DNA of 45,890 nt from Candidatus Nitrosocosmicus agrestis (GCF_008389435.1 NZ_VUYS01000013.1:53768-99657), one strand, 5' to 3'; positions 1 to 8,670 are shown, numbered from the stretch's first letter. Program-made: numbers and translations. Notes: a model not told the origin generated them from the sequence alone.

Positions 1-240
1 CCAGCCTCACAACTTGAGCCCTGCTTTGATACCTGAACTTTGTTACCCTTGCCATTATCGCTATCACCGTCGCCTTGTCTACTTATGCTAATATTATTAC
101 AAGAGTTGTTGTTATCTTCTCCAGCCTCACAACTTGAGCCCTGCTTTGATACCTGAACTTTGTTACCCTTGCCATTATCGCTATCACCGTCGCCTTGTCT
201 ACTTATGCTAATATTATTACAAGAGTTGTTGTTATCTTCT
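1..240. repeat. Two identical 120-bp tandem repeats
   Basis: Bases 1-120 and 121-240 are identical, and the segment from 241 starts like a third, diverged copy. The unit is 40 codons long, so copy-number change keeps the frame of the secreted protein. The array may continue outside the window. Confidence 0.95.
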
Positions 241-386
241 CCAGCCTTGCAGTCAGATTCTTGTGAACTATGTTGAACATCAAGGCTCTCATAGTCGTCA
301 CCATTGGGTTCTTCTGCCCATACTCTATAATAATTATTGTTAAAAACTGACAAAAGTGTTATTAAAACGAGTAAGGATATTAACAT
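1..386 (-). CDS. Secreted repeat protein, N-terminal part (cut by window edge)
   Basis: The reading frame enters from the window edge and is open across the whole segment. Starting at the ATG at 386 it gives a hydrophobic stretch (LISLLVLITLLSVF) ending near VWAEE, which looks like a signal peptide. A mature region rich in Asn, Asp, Ser and Gly follows. Two identical 40-residue units containing GEDNNNSCNNIS and QGDGDSDNGKG come next, each with two cysteines. TTG codons at 422 and 425 could extend the start to include basic residues (SKVSFRRFS) before the hydrophobic core, which would make a more typical signal peptide. The C-terminus is not in the window. No family is recognised; a cell-surface or secreted protein is inferred from the signal and the composition. 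Confidence 0.7.
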   Translation of the reverse strand, partial: MLISLLVLITLLSVFNNNYYRVWAEEPNGDDYESLDVQHSSQESDCKAGEDNNNSCNNISISRQGDGDSDNGKGNKVQVSKQGSSCEAGEDNNNSCNNISISRQGDGDSDNGKGNKVQVSKQGSSCEA

Positions 387-841
387 TGTAGAAAACCTTC
401 TAAAAGAAACTTTAGACTGCAACAAATATCTCGTATTTTTTTTAACTATTCAATAAGATATTAAAATTTTTAAAGATTCCTATATAACTTAATTACATAC
501 GAAAATAGTATTAGATAATTCTGTTAATTTATACTATATTTACTATCGCGTTTGATTTGGTTGCATTCATGGATCAAATGCACTATCTCTGATAAGGTGT
601 GTATTTTTTTGTTATCTTGATCTTTTTAATTTTAATTCCTTCTTCCTTTTTCTTTATTTGGATTTATTTACGCCTAAGGATTATCATTTGTTTTAATTTT
701 ATGAATAGTCTTTAGACTTCATATTTCTGTTATTGAATTTATTGCTTGACGTTATGTACATTTTAATCAAACTGAAACCGCACCCAGAAACTATTATTAA
801 ATAAGATACCCAAAATCTAATAAAATAAGGGGAGGAGGGTC
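387..841. other. Divergent intergenic region
   Basis: This AT-rich spacer separates the minus-strand secreted protein from the plus-strand polymerase fusion. TATA-like runs lie near 480-490 on the minus strand. No gene or RNA was recognised. Confidence 0.5.
829..839 (+). promoter_or_regulatory. Strong Shine-Dalgarno site
   Basis: The purine run GGGGAGGAGGG ends three bases before the ATG at 842. It is unusually strong for this window and fixes the start of the fusion protein, implying a leadered transcript. Confidence 0.7.
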
Positions 842-3055
842 ATGAAATTTTTTGTTGGATGTAGTGGCTGGAGAAGTCAAAATTGGTCTAATAATTTCTA
901 TCCAAAAGGGCTTGATCCGTCGCATTATTTATCTTACTACTCGAAAGTTTTTAACATGGTGCATGTAAACTTTGGTAACATTTCATACCTTCCAAAAAAA
1001 TCAACCTTGGAGCATTGGGCGAATGAAACACCTGATGATTTTCGTTTTACCATTAAAATTCCGCAAAATATTATTGACAGATCAGCCGCTAAATATATGC
1101 CTCAGACTTCTGATTCTTTTTCCGGATCAATTCAGGACTTCCACATCTCCTTAGGGGATTTCCTCGAAAGCCTGAGCAATATTGAGGAAAAAACTCTATC
1201 TGTTTTGATATCTCCTCCGAATGGTTTGACGTTACAAAACAATGGACGTGTTTGGTTAGAGGATATACTAGCTAAATGTACCTATCATGGATACTCTGTA
1301 GTAGTTGATTTTGGCAAGATCAGTTCTTGGTACCAAGAACTGATCTATAATATTCTACGAAAACATAAAGCCTGCTTTACTTGGTCAAATGTTGGCCATC
1401 AATATTACTATCCTGCAATTACTTCAAATTTTGTATTCTTAAATCTGTCTGGTGTTTATATTAATAAAAACACCGCTATCAAATATATAAATTTGATAAA
1501 AACCAAGTCTTCAGAGCAGGGGAGATATGATAAAGAATACGACCTACTTAGATCCAAAAAAAGCCAAAATTTTGGGAATTACCCTAAAGAAGAGGGACTA
1601 GACTTTGCCATGATAGTAGCTCAAAACCCCTCTATATTACAAATGCTTCAAAAATTACTAAGGGTCGAAAAATTGGATCAGATTACTCCTTCCGTTAGAG
1701 AATCATTGCCGGATCTATCAAAAATCTGGTCTGGAAGGGTTATAATGCATATAGATATGAATGCATTCTTTCCTGCCTGTGAAGAACTTCGAGATCCTTC
1801 CTTAAAAGGTAAAGCTCATGCAGTTATTATGACCCCTGAGAAAGAAATGGGCGGAATTACTAGAGGAGCGGTTGCCTCTTGTTCTTATGAGGCAAGAAAA
1901 TACGGTGTCAGATCTGCCATGTCGTTGTCAAGGGCCTTGGAGCTGTGTCCAGGCCTGATTCTAAGACCAGTTGATAAAGAATATTATAACTTGATATCCC
2001 AACAAGTCATGCGACTTTTAGAAGAATATGCTGATGTTTTGGAACAAACTAGTATCGATGAAGCATACATTGACTGTACAAAAAAGATTACAATGCAACA
2101 AAATACTTATCCTCTTGAGTCAACATCAACCGCTAATTGCCGTTCAAACGAAAGTCCATTGTCTCAAGACTCGTCATATCAATCTTCATCGATCCCGAGT
2201 TCCCAATCTAATGGTCATAATAGCTTTTCTGTTAAGGACTATGCTCTAAAGATAAAATACTCAATCAGAGAACAGTGTGGAGGACTAGCGTGTTCTATCG
2301 GTGTTGCTACAAATAAATCTACCTCTAAAATAGCATCCGACTTTCAAAAACCTGATGGATTGACAATTGTTTATCCCCAAGAGACCAGGAATTTTTTGTC
2401 CAAACTAAATGTAGATCAAATTTCCGGTATTGGGGTCAAAACAACAAAGTCCTTAAAGGATATGGGAATCCAAATTATTGGAGATCTTGCAAATGTAGAT
2501 ATCCAAAGACTGACAGAAAGGTTCGGAAAAAAACAAGGATTGTGGATGTGGCAAATAGCAAATGGTAAAGAAAATGATTTGGTTGTTCCTAGAGAGGACA
2601 ATATATCGCTAAGTACTGAAGAAACTTTGCTTGAGCCAATCCGAGATAAAGAAGAAATTTTAAAAATACTTCTTTCTAGGATGACTGATGATATATACAA
2701 TCGAGTGACAAGAAAGGGTTATGAATTCAAAACAATCGGAATTAAATTAGTTAGATCTAATTTTACCATAGAAACACGAGAAACTACTTACTCTACCTAT
2801 CAAAAATCCAAAGAAAGTATTACTTCAGTCCTTGAAATGTTGTTGGACAGATTTACCTTTGAGGATGAGTGTGAGCAACAGGATTATGAAACGGTTTCTT
2901 CTCCTTCAAAAATAAAAGAGCAAAAAGACCTCACTCCAATAACGAAAAAAGTGTATCCTTTCTACGTCCGCAAATTAGGGATAAAGATATCAAATCTTTC
3001 GAGGATAGATTCAAAGTCCAAAAAAGCTCAAAGATCTATACTCGATTTTGTTTAA
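842..3055 (+). CDS. DUF72 domain fused to Y-family DNA polymerase (DinB/Dpo4-like)
   Basis: This 737-residue protein has two parts. Residues 1 to about 250 match the DUF72 (YecE-like) pattern: VGCSGWRSQNW near the N-terminus, FYPKGL, a TP..F.F..K segment and the late FVFLNLSGVY strand. From about residue 298 a full translesion polymerase follows. It has MHIDMNAFF with catalytic D305, SYEARKYGVRSAM, SIDEAYID with D406 and E407, a helix-hairpin-helix thumb (QISGIGVKTTKSL) and a little-finger domain. A Ser/Gln-rich insertion of about 45 residues (416-461) interrupts the palm just after the catalytic pair. The C-terminus QRSILDFV resembles a PCNA-interacting peptide. The polymerase part should do error-prone bypass of damaged DNA. 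The DUF72 role is unknown, and the fusion suggests it acts on the same substrate. The start is set by the strong ribosome site. Confidence 0.93.
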   Translation: MKFFVGCSGWRSQNWSNNFYPKGLDPSHYLSYYSKVFNMVHVNFGNISYLPKKSTLEHWANETPDDFRFTIKIPQNIIDRSAAKYMPQTSDSFSGSIQDFHISLGDFLESLSNIEEKTLSVLISPPNGLTLQNNGRVWLEDILAKCTYHGYSVVVDFGKISSWYQELIYNILRKHKACFTWSNVGHQYYYPAITSNFVFLNLSGVYINKNTAIKYINLIKTKSSEQGRYDKEYDLLRSKKSQNFGNYPKEEGLDFAMIVAQNPSILQMLQKLLRVEKLDQITPSVRESLPDLSKIWSGRVIMHIDMNAFFPACEELRDPSLKGKAHAVIMTPEKEMGGITRGAVASCSYEARKYGVRSAMSLSRALELCPGLILRPVDKEYYNLISQQVMRLLEEYADVLEQTSIDEAYIDCTKKITMQQNTYPLESTSTANCRSNESPLSQDSSYQSSSIPSSQSNGHNSFSVKDYALKIKYSIREQCGGLACSIGVATNKSTSKIASDFQKPDGLTIVYPQETRNFLSKLNVDQISGIGVKTTKSLKDMGIQIIGDLANVDIQRLTERFGKKQGLWMWQIANGKENDLVVPREDNISLSTEETLLEPIRDKEEILKILLSRMTDDIYNRVTRKGYEFKTIGIKLVRSNFTIETRETTYSTYQKSKESITSVLEMLLDRFTFEDECEQQDYETVSSPSKIKEQKDLTPITKKVYPFYVRKLGIKISNLSRIDSKSKKAQRSILDFV
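1317..1346. repeat. Perfect 30-bp palindrome inside the DUF72 coding region
   Basis: The 15-base arm AGATCAGTTCTTGGT is followed directly by its exact reverse complement, with no spacer. It encodes residues around ISSWYQELI of the DUF72 part, so it is also under coding constraint. Possible readings are a protein-binding site, a cruciform or RNA hairpin, or chance. Confidence 0.9.
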
Positions 3056-3395
3056 ATTATTATACTTGCCTGGTATTTATGTGGATAAAAAAATAATGTG
3101 ATATATCATGACTTTAAGCACTGATCTCTTATTCAATAAAATAGGGTCCACCCTGCACTTTGATTGTTTAATTCAGATAAAATGCGATGTGGCTGGCGTA
3201 TCAAAGGACATGCCAAATCTTTCTTATCTTTAAGAAGAAATGCAAATCTCCAATCCATTAAGGAACATAATCTTTTATCCTCTTGTTGTTAACTCAATTC
3301 AAACCATTAACTATGTCCGTCTTCGCCCAGACCACGGTAATTGTTTATCTTCTATTTGTTGTTCCACTATTTCCCATACTACACATCACAGTTTT

Positions 3396-4097
3396 ATGCA
3401 TAACAACTCTGTCATGGAATTTCATATAATCCGTTCACATAAAAGAAGAAAAACTAGTGAAATTTTTATACAAGATGGACTCATATATTTAAAAACACCT
3501 TTTTCAACACCTTTAGACGAAATGGAAACTTTGCTCAGAAACAAAGCCAGATGGATAGCAATGAAAGTTAAAGAGCAAACTAATCCTGAAATTACCATTA
3601 AGAGGGCAACTTACAAAGACAATTCGACATTGCCTTATTTAGGTAAAAATTATCCATTGACTGTTGTTCCTTTAGATTCATCAAACACCCATGATTCCAA
3701 AATGTCATTGGAATTCATTAATGAAAAGTTTGTTGTTTACACCAATAGGAAAAATGTAAAGAAAATCTATGAAAAATGGTTGTTTGAAAAGGGTCCTGAG
3801 GTGGTAAATCCTCTTATTACCAAATACTCTAAAATATTAGGTGTATCACCGAGAAAAATATTGTTAAAAAATCTAAAAAGTCGATGGGGAAGTGCTACTT
3901 TTAATAAGACCATTAATCTTAATATTCATCTTTTCAAAGCACCATTGGATGTAGTCGAATATGTTATTGTCCACGAGCTTTGTCATTTGTTGGAACATAA
4001 TCATTCAACTAGATTCTGGAAATTGGTGTCTAATCACATGGCAGACTACAAAACCAAAGTAAAGTGGCTCAAGGTTAACGGCTCATTAATTCTGTAG
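3396..4097 (+). CDS. YgjP/DUF45-like zinc metallopeptidase
   Basis: The C-terminal half carries HELCHLLEHNHSTRFW. This holds the HExxH zinc motif (here HELCH) plus a downstream conserved H..RFW, as in the YgjP (DUF45, M48-related) family. The N-terminal part MEFHIIRSHKRRKTSEIFI followed by the basic helix KARWIAMKVKE also fits YgjP proteins. KSRWGSATFNKTINLN is the family SRWGS motif. The frame is open back to an ATG at 3240, but those 52 extra residues do not resemble the family, so the ATG at 3396 (or 3414) is preferred. Cytosolic location is expected because no signal peptide is seen. Such proteins are often linked to restriction-modification or DNA-processing loci, though no such partner is visible here. 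Confidence 0.8.
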   Translation: MHNNSVMEFHIIRSHKRRKTSEIFIQDGLIYLKTPFSTPLDEMETLLRNKARWIAMKVKEQTNPEITIKRATYKDNSTLPYLGKNYPLTVVPLDSSNTHDSKMSLEFINEKFVVYTNRKNVKKIYEKWLFEKGPEVVNPLITKYSKILGVSPRKILLKNLKSRWGSATFNKTINLNIHLFKAPLDVVEYVIVHELCHLLEHNHSTRFWKLVSNHMADYKTKVKWLKVNGSLIL

Positions 4098-4373
4098 TGA
4101 TGTGAACCATTAGTCTCTTGTTGAGGATTGAGGTAGTTTCATGTCAATTCTGGGATTGTTTTTTTAAGCATAATAACAATCCTTTATTAATGGAATTAAT
4201 AATTATATAAGATTAAAAAATTTATACTATTACAGTCTAGATAGTGTTTCATAGCTGCAAGAAATTGGTCATTTTATCCTATAATTCCTTATCACAGTTT
4301 TATGTGATTTTTTTCTAAATACTTGCTTAATTTCAGGATAAAGAAATATTTTATACAGGTTGATTAATGATTT

Positions 4374-5168
4374 GTGTTATTGCAAAAATCCTCTATCCAT
4401 TCTTGTACAATCGTGGTTGTTTTTACACTGGCATTATTTTCTATCGTATTTAGTGAGCAATGTTTTAGCCAAATCAATACACAGAATGTGACTTCAACTG
4501 ATTGTAATATTTACATTAACCATAGTCAAACACTAAAAAACTCTATTATGTGTAATTATGAGAACGGAATCATAATCAACGATAATAACATAACACTTGA
4601 TCTTAATAGTTCAGAATTATTGGGATCAGGATATTTGAATCCATACACTGGCATAATAATATCTGATAAATCTAACATACTTCTTAAAGGAAGTGGTAGC
4701 GTAGGTCATTATCAAACTGGCCTCTTAATTGACAATTCCACAAACATTGATATTTCTTCACTTAATTTTACAGCCAATGAAATATCTATTTTAGTTAAAA
4801 ATTCTTCCTACATCAAGATTGATGATAATAATCTTTTTACCAATACTGCAGGGGTGAAGTTATACACTGTCAATAATTCTTCAATTTCAAATAACTACTT
4901 TGAATCAAATGATATTTCTGCCATATCATTATTTACATCAAAAAATAATACGCTAAACAATAATTCTATTTCTAGCAGTCTCAATGGGATTTATCTCGAT
5001 CCTGAAAGCCAAAACATTACTATAGATTCAAACCGCTTCTCTAGAAGTTTTGGAGTAGATATAAACTTGGGAAATGGTGGCAAAATTAATCAATCATTAG
5101 GTCAAGTTTTTAACAATACCTGCCATGTAACTATTCCCGAATTATTATGTGCAAAAAAAGATAATTGA
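4374..5168 (+). CDS. Secreted NosD-like right-handed beta-helix protein
   Basis: Translation starts at GTG. The first 33 residues form a signal peptide (hydrophobic TIVVVFTLALFSIVFS). The rest is a repeated pattern of short strands rich in Asn, Ser and Ile, such as GIIISDKSNILLKGSGSV, NIDISSLNFTANEIS and NTLNNNSISSSLNGIYL. This is typical of parallel beta-helix proteins of the NosD/PbH1 type. The size (264 residues) suggests a single compact solenoid. A role in cell-surface carbohydrate or metal binding is possible but cannot be told from sequence. No adjacent nos-type partner genes are present. Confidence 0.75.
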   Translation: MLLQKSSIHSCTIVVVFTLALFSIVFSEQCFSQINTQNVTSTDCNIYINHSQTLKNSIMCNYENGIIINDNNITLDLNSSELLGSGYLNPYTGIIISDKSNILLKGSGSVGHYQTGLLIDNSTNIDISSLNFTANEISILVKNSSYIKIDDNNLFTNTAGVKLYTVNNSSISNNYFESNDISAISLFTSKNNTLNNNSISSSLNGIYLDPESQNITIDSNRFSRSFGVDINLGNGGKINQSLGQVFNNTCHVTIPELLCAKKDN

Positions 5169-5190
5169 TTTGCCTAAAAGTATCAAGATT

Positions 5191-5198
5191 TTTATATT
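5191..5198 (+). promoter_or_regulatory. TATA box for the acidic protein gene
   Basis: The sequence TTTATATT lies about 27 nt before the ATG at 5223. This is the spacing expected for a leaderless archaeal transcript starting at that codon, and it argues against the in-frame upstream start at 5202. Confidence 0.6.
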
Positions 5199-5222
5199 AT
5201 CTTGTATAAAGGTTTCGATACT

Positions 5223-5432
5223 ATGAGCAACAAGGAAGCAGAAAGGGAGGAAATTATCGATGAGACTCATGAATTACAAGATACCGAAAGTGATGTTATA
5301 GACGATAAAGAGGACGATGATGAAGAGGACGATGATGAAGAGGACGATGATGCATTGGATGATATTGACTTTGACGAAGAAGAGGAATATTCAGACGATG
5401 ATTTTACAAGCGACAATGAAGAAAGTTCTTAG
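5223..5432 (+). CDS. Small highly acidic protein
   Basis: This 69-residue protein (MSNKEAEREEIIDE...) is dominated by Asp and Glu. It contains a DNA-level triplication of GAGGACGATGAT-type units around 5310-5350, giving repeated EDDDE blocks. It has no hydrophobic segment and is probably disordered. Similar acidic proteins act as histone, RNA polymerase or ribosome partners, but nothing here identifies a specific role. The start at 5223 rather than 5202 follows from the TATA spacing. Confidence 0.6.
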   Translation: MSNKEAEREEIIDETHELQDTESDVIDDKEDDDEEDDDEEDDDALDDIDFDEEEEYSDDDFTSDNEESS

Positions 5433-5473
5433 CCTTTAAATTGTAAATCCATAGAAAAAGAATTTTATTTATA

Positions 5474-6334
5474 CTATTCATCAATATAGTTTCTTTCATT
5501 CCTTTTTAAGATCTGTTCGGAAATATGATATTTGTTGTACCAAAATAGAGCTCCCGACATTATTATAAAATCTGCAATGTAAAATAAATCCCATGGCATT
5601 GCGGATGCAGCTCCATCAATATATTGAATTGTGTAACCGTTATCTGCAATTGCATTTACAAGAAGTGATGTAGATGCTAGAACCCACGGAACGGAATGAC
5701 GATAATCTTTGTAAATATTTATCAAAATGGCTATTGAAGGTACTATGAGACTAAGATCCAACATTGGGTATAGCACCGTAATTACAACATCTGGTAATTC
5801 TATAATCTCTGAATGTGGATCTAGATTTGAATTATCCAAAATAAAATCCGAATCCGGTAGCATACTGTAGATATTAACTATAATAAATCCCATTACTACG
5901 GCCAACAAAATGGAGGCAGTTATGGATCTTTTTTTTATCTTGATGGTTTTTATTATTGAAATCAAATGTAGTGTGAGAAATACATATCCGGCAAGCCAAA
6001 ATGAGTCTAAAATGGTAATCTTCTTGAACTCGTCTATATGCATAACAAAATAAGAATACAAAATACCTGCGTCTGCTACAAACCATAGTGCAATACCTAT
6101 CGTCAAGAATAAATACGATTTACCATGCTTGCCGCCTAGCCCATGACGTAAAACTGCTATAATTGCGAGTATGGTGGTAATGGCCGCTGCAGTGTTAAGC
6201 GATATTATGGCAAAACCATGTTGAATATGGGCGTCAGGAATTAGTGCGATAGATACGTCAATTACTAGTATACTACATAACATAAAAATTACAAGATACT
6301 TTAAAACTCCTTTGTAATCTGCTTCATTAGTCAT
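5474..6334 (-). CDS. Multi-pass membrane protein, sensor-module-like
   Basis: The 286-residue protein has about eight hydrophobic helices, starting with YLVIFMLCSILVIDVSIALI and ending with LFYIADFIIMSGALFWYNKY. A short charged tail (SEQILKRNERNYIDE) follows. The arrangement, with WFVADAGILYSYF and conserved Asp and Tyr residues in the helices, recalls the membrane input regions of archaeal histidine kinases. No kinase, PAS or GGDEF part is attached and none is adjacent. It could be a stand-alone sensor or transporter-like protein; the function is unknown. Confidence 0.6.
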   Translation of the reverse strand: MTNEADYKGVLKYLVIFMLCSILVIDVSIALIPDAHIQHGFAIISLNTAAAITTILAIIAVLRHGLGGKHGKSYLFLTIGIALWFVADAGILYSYFVMHIDEFKKITILDSFWLAGYVFLTLHLISIIKTIKIKKRSITASILLAVVMGFIIVNIYSMLPDSDFILDNSNLDPHSEIIELPDVVITVLYPMLDLSLIVPSIAILINIYKDYRHSVPWVLASTSLLVNAIADNGYTIQYIDGAASAMPWDLFYIADFIIMSGALFWYNKYHISEQILKRNERNYIDE

Positions 6335-6745
6335 TTATGATTACGAAATGCCTTTAGTTAGGTTGAATAGTCTTCTATATATCTATTATCCAGTATTAAG
6401 AAAATTGGCAAAATTGTTACACACAATTATCTAATTCATCACCGTTTTAGAGATTTTGTTGCTATGTAATTATTCGCTTCAGATGATGACTGTCTGATTA
6501 AAAATATACAAGATACATTACCTTATTTTTAATGAGCACTAAAACATTAAACAAAAACCGTATTGAATCGGTAGTATCTCACAATGTATGATTAATATTT
6601 AAAACAGGTTCTTTTAACGACATGTAAATTTAAGGTGAATTTGAAATTCGCATACATACATACATATACATACACACACCATAATTTACTATCTGTTTTC
6701 TATCGGCGTATTTGAAAATGCTGATTCTTATACATTTATAGAGAC
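6335..6745. other. Divergent intergenic region with CATA microsatellite
   Basis: The region holds promoters for both flanking genes, including a TATA-like GATATATAG near 6375-6383 on the minus strand. A short CATA/CACA simple repeat lies at 6651-6679. No gene was recognised. Confidence 0.5.
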
Positions 6746-7156
6746 ATGTATAATATACTCTTGATATTTTTGGCCAGTGCTAATAATTTTGGAATTGAGA
6801 AGGGCAAGAGTGAAGCAGCCATAAAGTGGATAGATGAGTTTCTTGTCAAGAATAACAAGTCATTTAAGATCGCAGTCACAAACAATCAACTCGATACTTT
6901 GAACTTTGGAGCCTTTGATTTGGTTGAATGGAGCGGCGATTGGAGTATCGCTAGAAATGTTATCAAAAAGGTGAGTTCCAAACTAAACATAAAGGTTGTG
7001 GAGGCAGGATTTCACCTAAAAAACAATATCATCGAATCCTTTTTTGGTATGAGTAAGGAGTATTGTAAGGTCTATAGTGGTGGAAAATTCGTTGGAACCC
7101 TGATATTAAAAAAAAGATCTGGTAGTTGGGTTGTAGAAAAGGAAAAACGTGGATAG
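6746..7156 (+). CDS. Hypothetical protein, 136 aa
   Basis: The frame gives a globular-looking protein with an alternating hydrophobic pattern: YNILLIFLASANN, FDLVEWSGDWSIARNVI, KVYSGGKFVGTLILKKR. There is no signal peptide beyond a short hydrophobic N-terminus, no membrane segment and no cysteine motif. No family is recognised. It is monocistronic, converging on the next gene. Confidence 0.6.
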   Translation: MYNILLIFLASANNFGIEKGKSEAAIKWIDEFLVKNNKSFKIAVTNNQLDTLNFGAFDLVEWSGDWSIARNVIKKVSSKLNIKVVEAGFHLKNNIIESFFGMSKEYCKVYSGGKFVGTLILKKRSGSWVVEKEKRG

Positions 7157-7181
7157 GTAAATTATTTTATTCATCCATTCA

Positions 7182-7631
7182 TTATTGCAAAACCTTTATA
7201 CCTTCAGTATCTATTGACACTTCTTTATTGTATGAGTTAATTCTATCATGCATAATCCATTTTTCAGTAGGTAGTATAATGTAATTTTGGGTAATCGTTA
7301 GTTTTAGATTGTCAACATGAAATATCCCACTTACAATTATGGTCTTTTTATCCAATATTCTTGATTCAAAAATTATTTCTCCAGACTTGTCAACCACAAG
7401 TACATGTTCTTTGTATGATTTTTTTTGGGTCAATTCGGGAGAGCATTCCTTTACTTGATTGCTTTCTACTACTAATAGCTGATTGCCATTCTTATCCAAA
7501 ATAACAATAGATATGAGCGGAATTTCTGAATTGGAAGGTTGATCAAGTTTAAACAGATACCTGTCATTGAATTTTACCGCTTTGGGGCTGTTAGTGATAA
7601 AATTATTTCCAATTAATAGAGTAAATGACAT
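7182..7631 (-). CDS. Hypothetical beta-rich protein, 149 aa
   Basis: The protein MSFTLLIGNNFITNSPKAV... is predicted from its alternating pattern to be mostly beta strands, for example ISIVILDKNGNQLLVV and LTITQNYIILPTEKW. It has no signal peptide or known motif. The start codon lies about 27 nt after a TATA box, so the mRNA is probably leaderless. The function is unknown. Confidence 0.6.
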   Translation of the reverse strand: MSFTLLIGNNFITNSPKAVKFNDRYLFKLDQPSNSEIPLISIVILDKNGNQLLVVESNQVKECSPELTQKKSYKEHVLVVDKSGEIIFESRILDKKTIIVSGIFHVDNLKLTITQNYIILPTEKWIMHDRINSYNKEVSIDTEGIKVLQ

Positions 7632-7654
7632 ACATCTTTGATGTCGTTGTACAT

Positions 7655-7664
7655 TTTATATATA
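7655..7664 (-). promoter_or_regulatory. TATA box for the gene starting at 7631
   Basis: On the minus strand the sequence TATATATAAA is centred about 28 nt before the ATG at 7631, the spacing of a leaderless archaeal promoter. Confidence 0.6.
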
Positions 7665-7728
7665 TCCTATGCTAAGAGAAGAATTCAAGACATACATTTA
7701 AAAACACTTAATTGTGCTTGAAAAAATA

Positions 7729-8637
7729 ATGTCCTTAATTGAAGAGACTTCTATAGGCGTAGTAGGAATCGGAATGCTTGGTTCTGCTATAATAGAACGG
7801 TTTTTGAATTCTGGCTTGAGAGTAAATGTATTTGGCCGTAACAAGCGAAAACTTGCCCTTCTGAATGAAAATGGTGCTACAATATTTGACTCTGCACGTT
7901 CTTTGGCTGAAAAATCGGATTTTATTATTACATGTGTTACCAATTATGAGTCTCTACAAGATGTATTATTTAGTATTGAGGGTATTTCAAAAGGTAATAA
8001 TAAAAATGTTACTATAATTGATTGCACTACCATAACTGCGGAACAGTCGCTATGGTGTGCAGATAAGATGATGGTGGATAAAGGTTTAAGATTCATGAGT
8101 GTTCCTGTAATGGGGGGTCCAACGGATGCCCGCCATGGAGAACTTATCTCTCTTGTGTCTGGAAATGAAGAAACTTATCGAAAGATTTATCCAATTTTAG
8201 AAAGGTTCTCTAAGAAAATTTTCTATCTTGGAAATACTAATGGAATTTCTAATAATGTGAAACTTGCGCTTAACCTAAATATCGCCTTGATAACCTTGGC
8301 TTTGTCAGAAGGCCTGATATTGGCTAACCGATCTGGAATTGATGCTAACCTTTATCTGGAAATACTTAATCTTACTAAATTAAAGACAGGTATAAGTGAG
8401 CGTAAGGGAAACATGATGGTAAAGAATGACTATTCCCCATCTTTTTTCCTTAAGAATATGCTAAAAGACATTGATTTAGTTATGGAAATGTCTAATAGTT
8501 TACAACTTATCCTGCCCATGACAAGCATGTCCCAACAGCTGTTTAGGGCCGCTAACAAGAGGGAAGATAGACAAGAATTAGATTATTCTGTGATACACAC
8601 TTTTCTGCAGGAGTTAAATACCAATCAGAAAAAATAA
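7729..8637 (+). CDS. Beta-hydroxyacid dehydrogenase (3-hydroxyisobutyrate dehydrogenase family)
   Basis: The N-terminus SIGVVGIGMLGSAI is the NAD(P)-binding GxGxxG Rossmann motif of this family. The substrate-binding segment VPVMGGPTDARHGEL and the catalytic-lysine segment NNVKLALNLN are both present. The length (302 residues) is normal. Members reduce or oxidise short beta-hydroxy acids such as 3-hydroxyisobutyrate, tartronate semialdehyde or succinic semialdehyde; the substrate here cannot be fixed. A GTG at 7714 could start the frame, but a TATA-like CATTTAAAA near 7695 fits a start at the ATG at 7729 with little or no leader. Confidence 0.85.
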   Translation: MSLIEETSIGVVGIGMLGSAIIERFLNSGLRVNVFGRNKRKLALLNENGATIFDSARSLAEKSDFIITCVTNYESLQDVLFSIEGISKGNNKNVTIIDCTTITAEQSLWCADKMMVDKGLRFMSVPVMGGPTDARHGELISLVSGNEETYRKIYPILERFSKKIFYLGNTNGISNNVKLALNLNIALITLALSEGLILANRSGIDANLYLEILNLTKLKTGISERKGNMMVKNDYSPSFFLKNMLKDIDLVMEMSNSLQLILPMTSMSQQLFRAANKREDRQELDYSVIHTFLQELNTNQKK

Positions 8638-8670
8638 TAATAATATTTTATTTTCTATGGGTTTTGGTGA

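Noticed and set aside
3240-3395. N-terminal extension of the YgjP-like peptidase
   Set aside because: These 52 residues do not look like the family and have no ribosome site; the start at 3396 or 3414 fits better.
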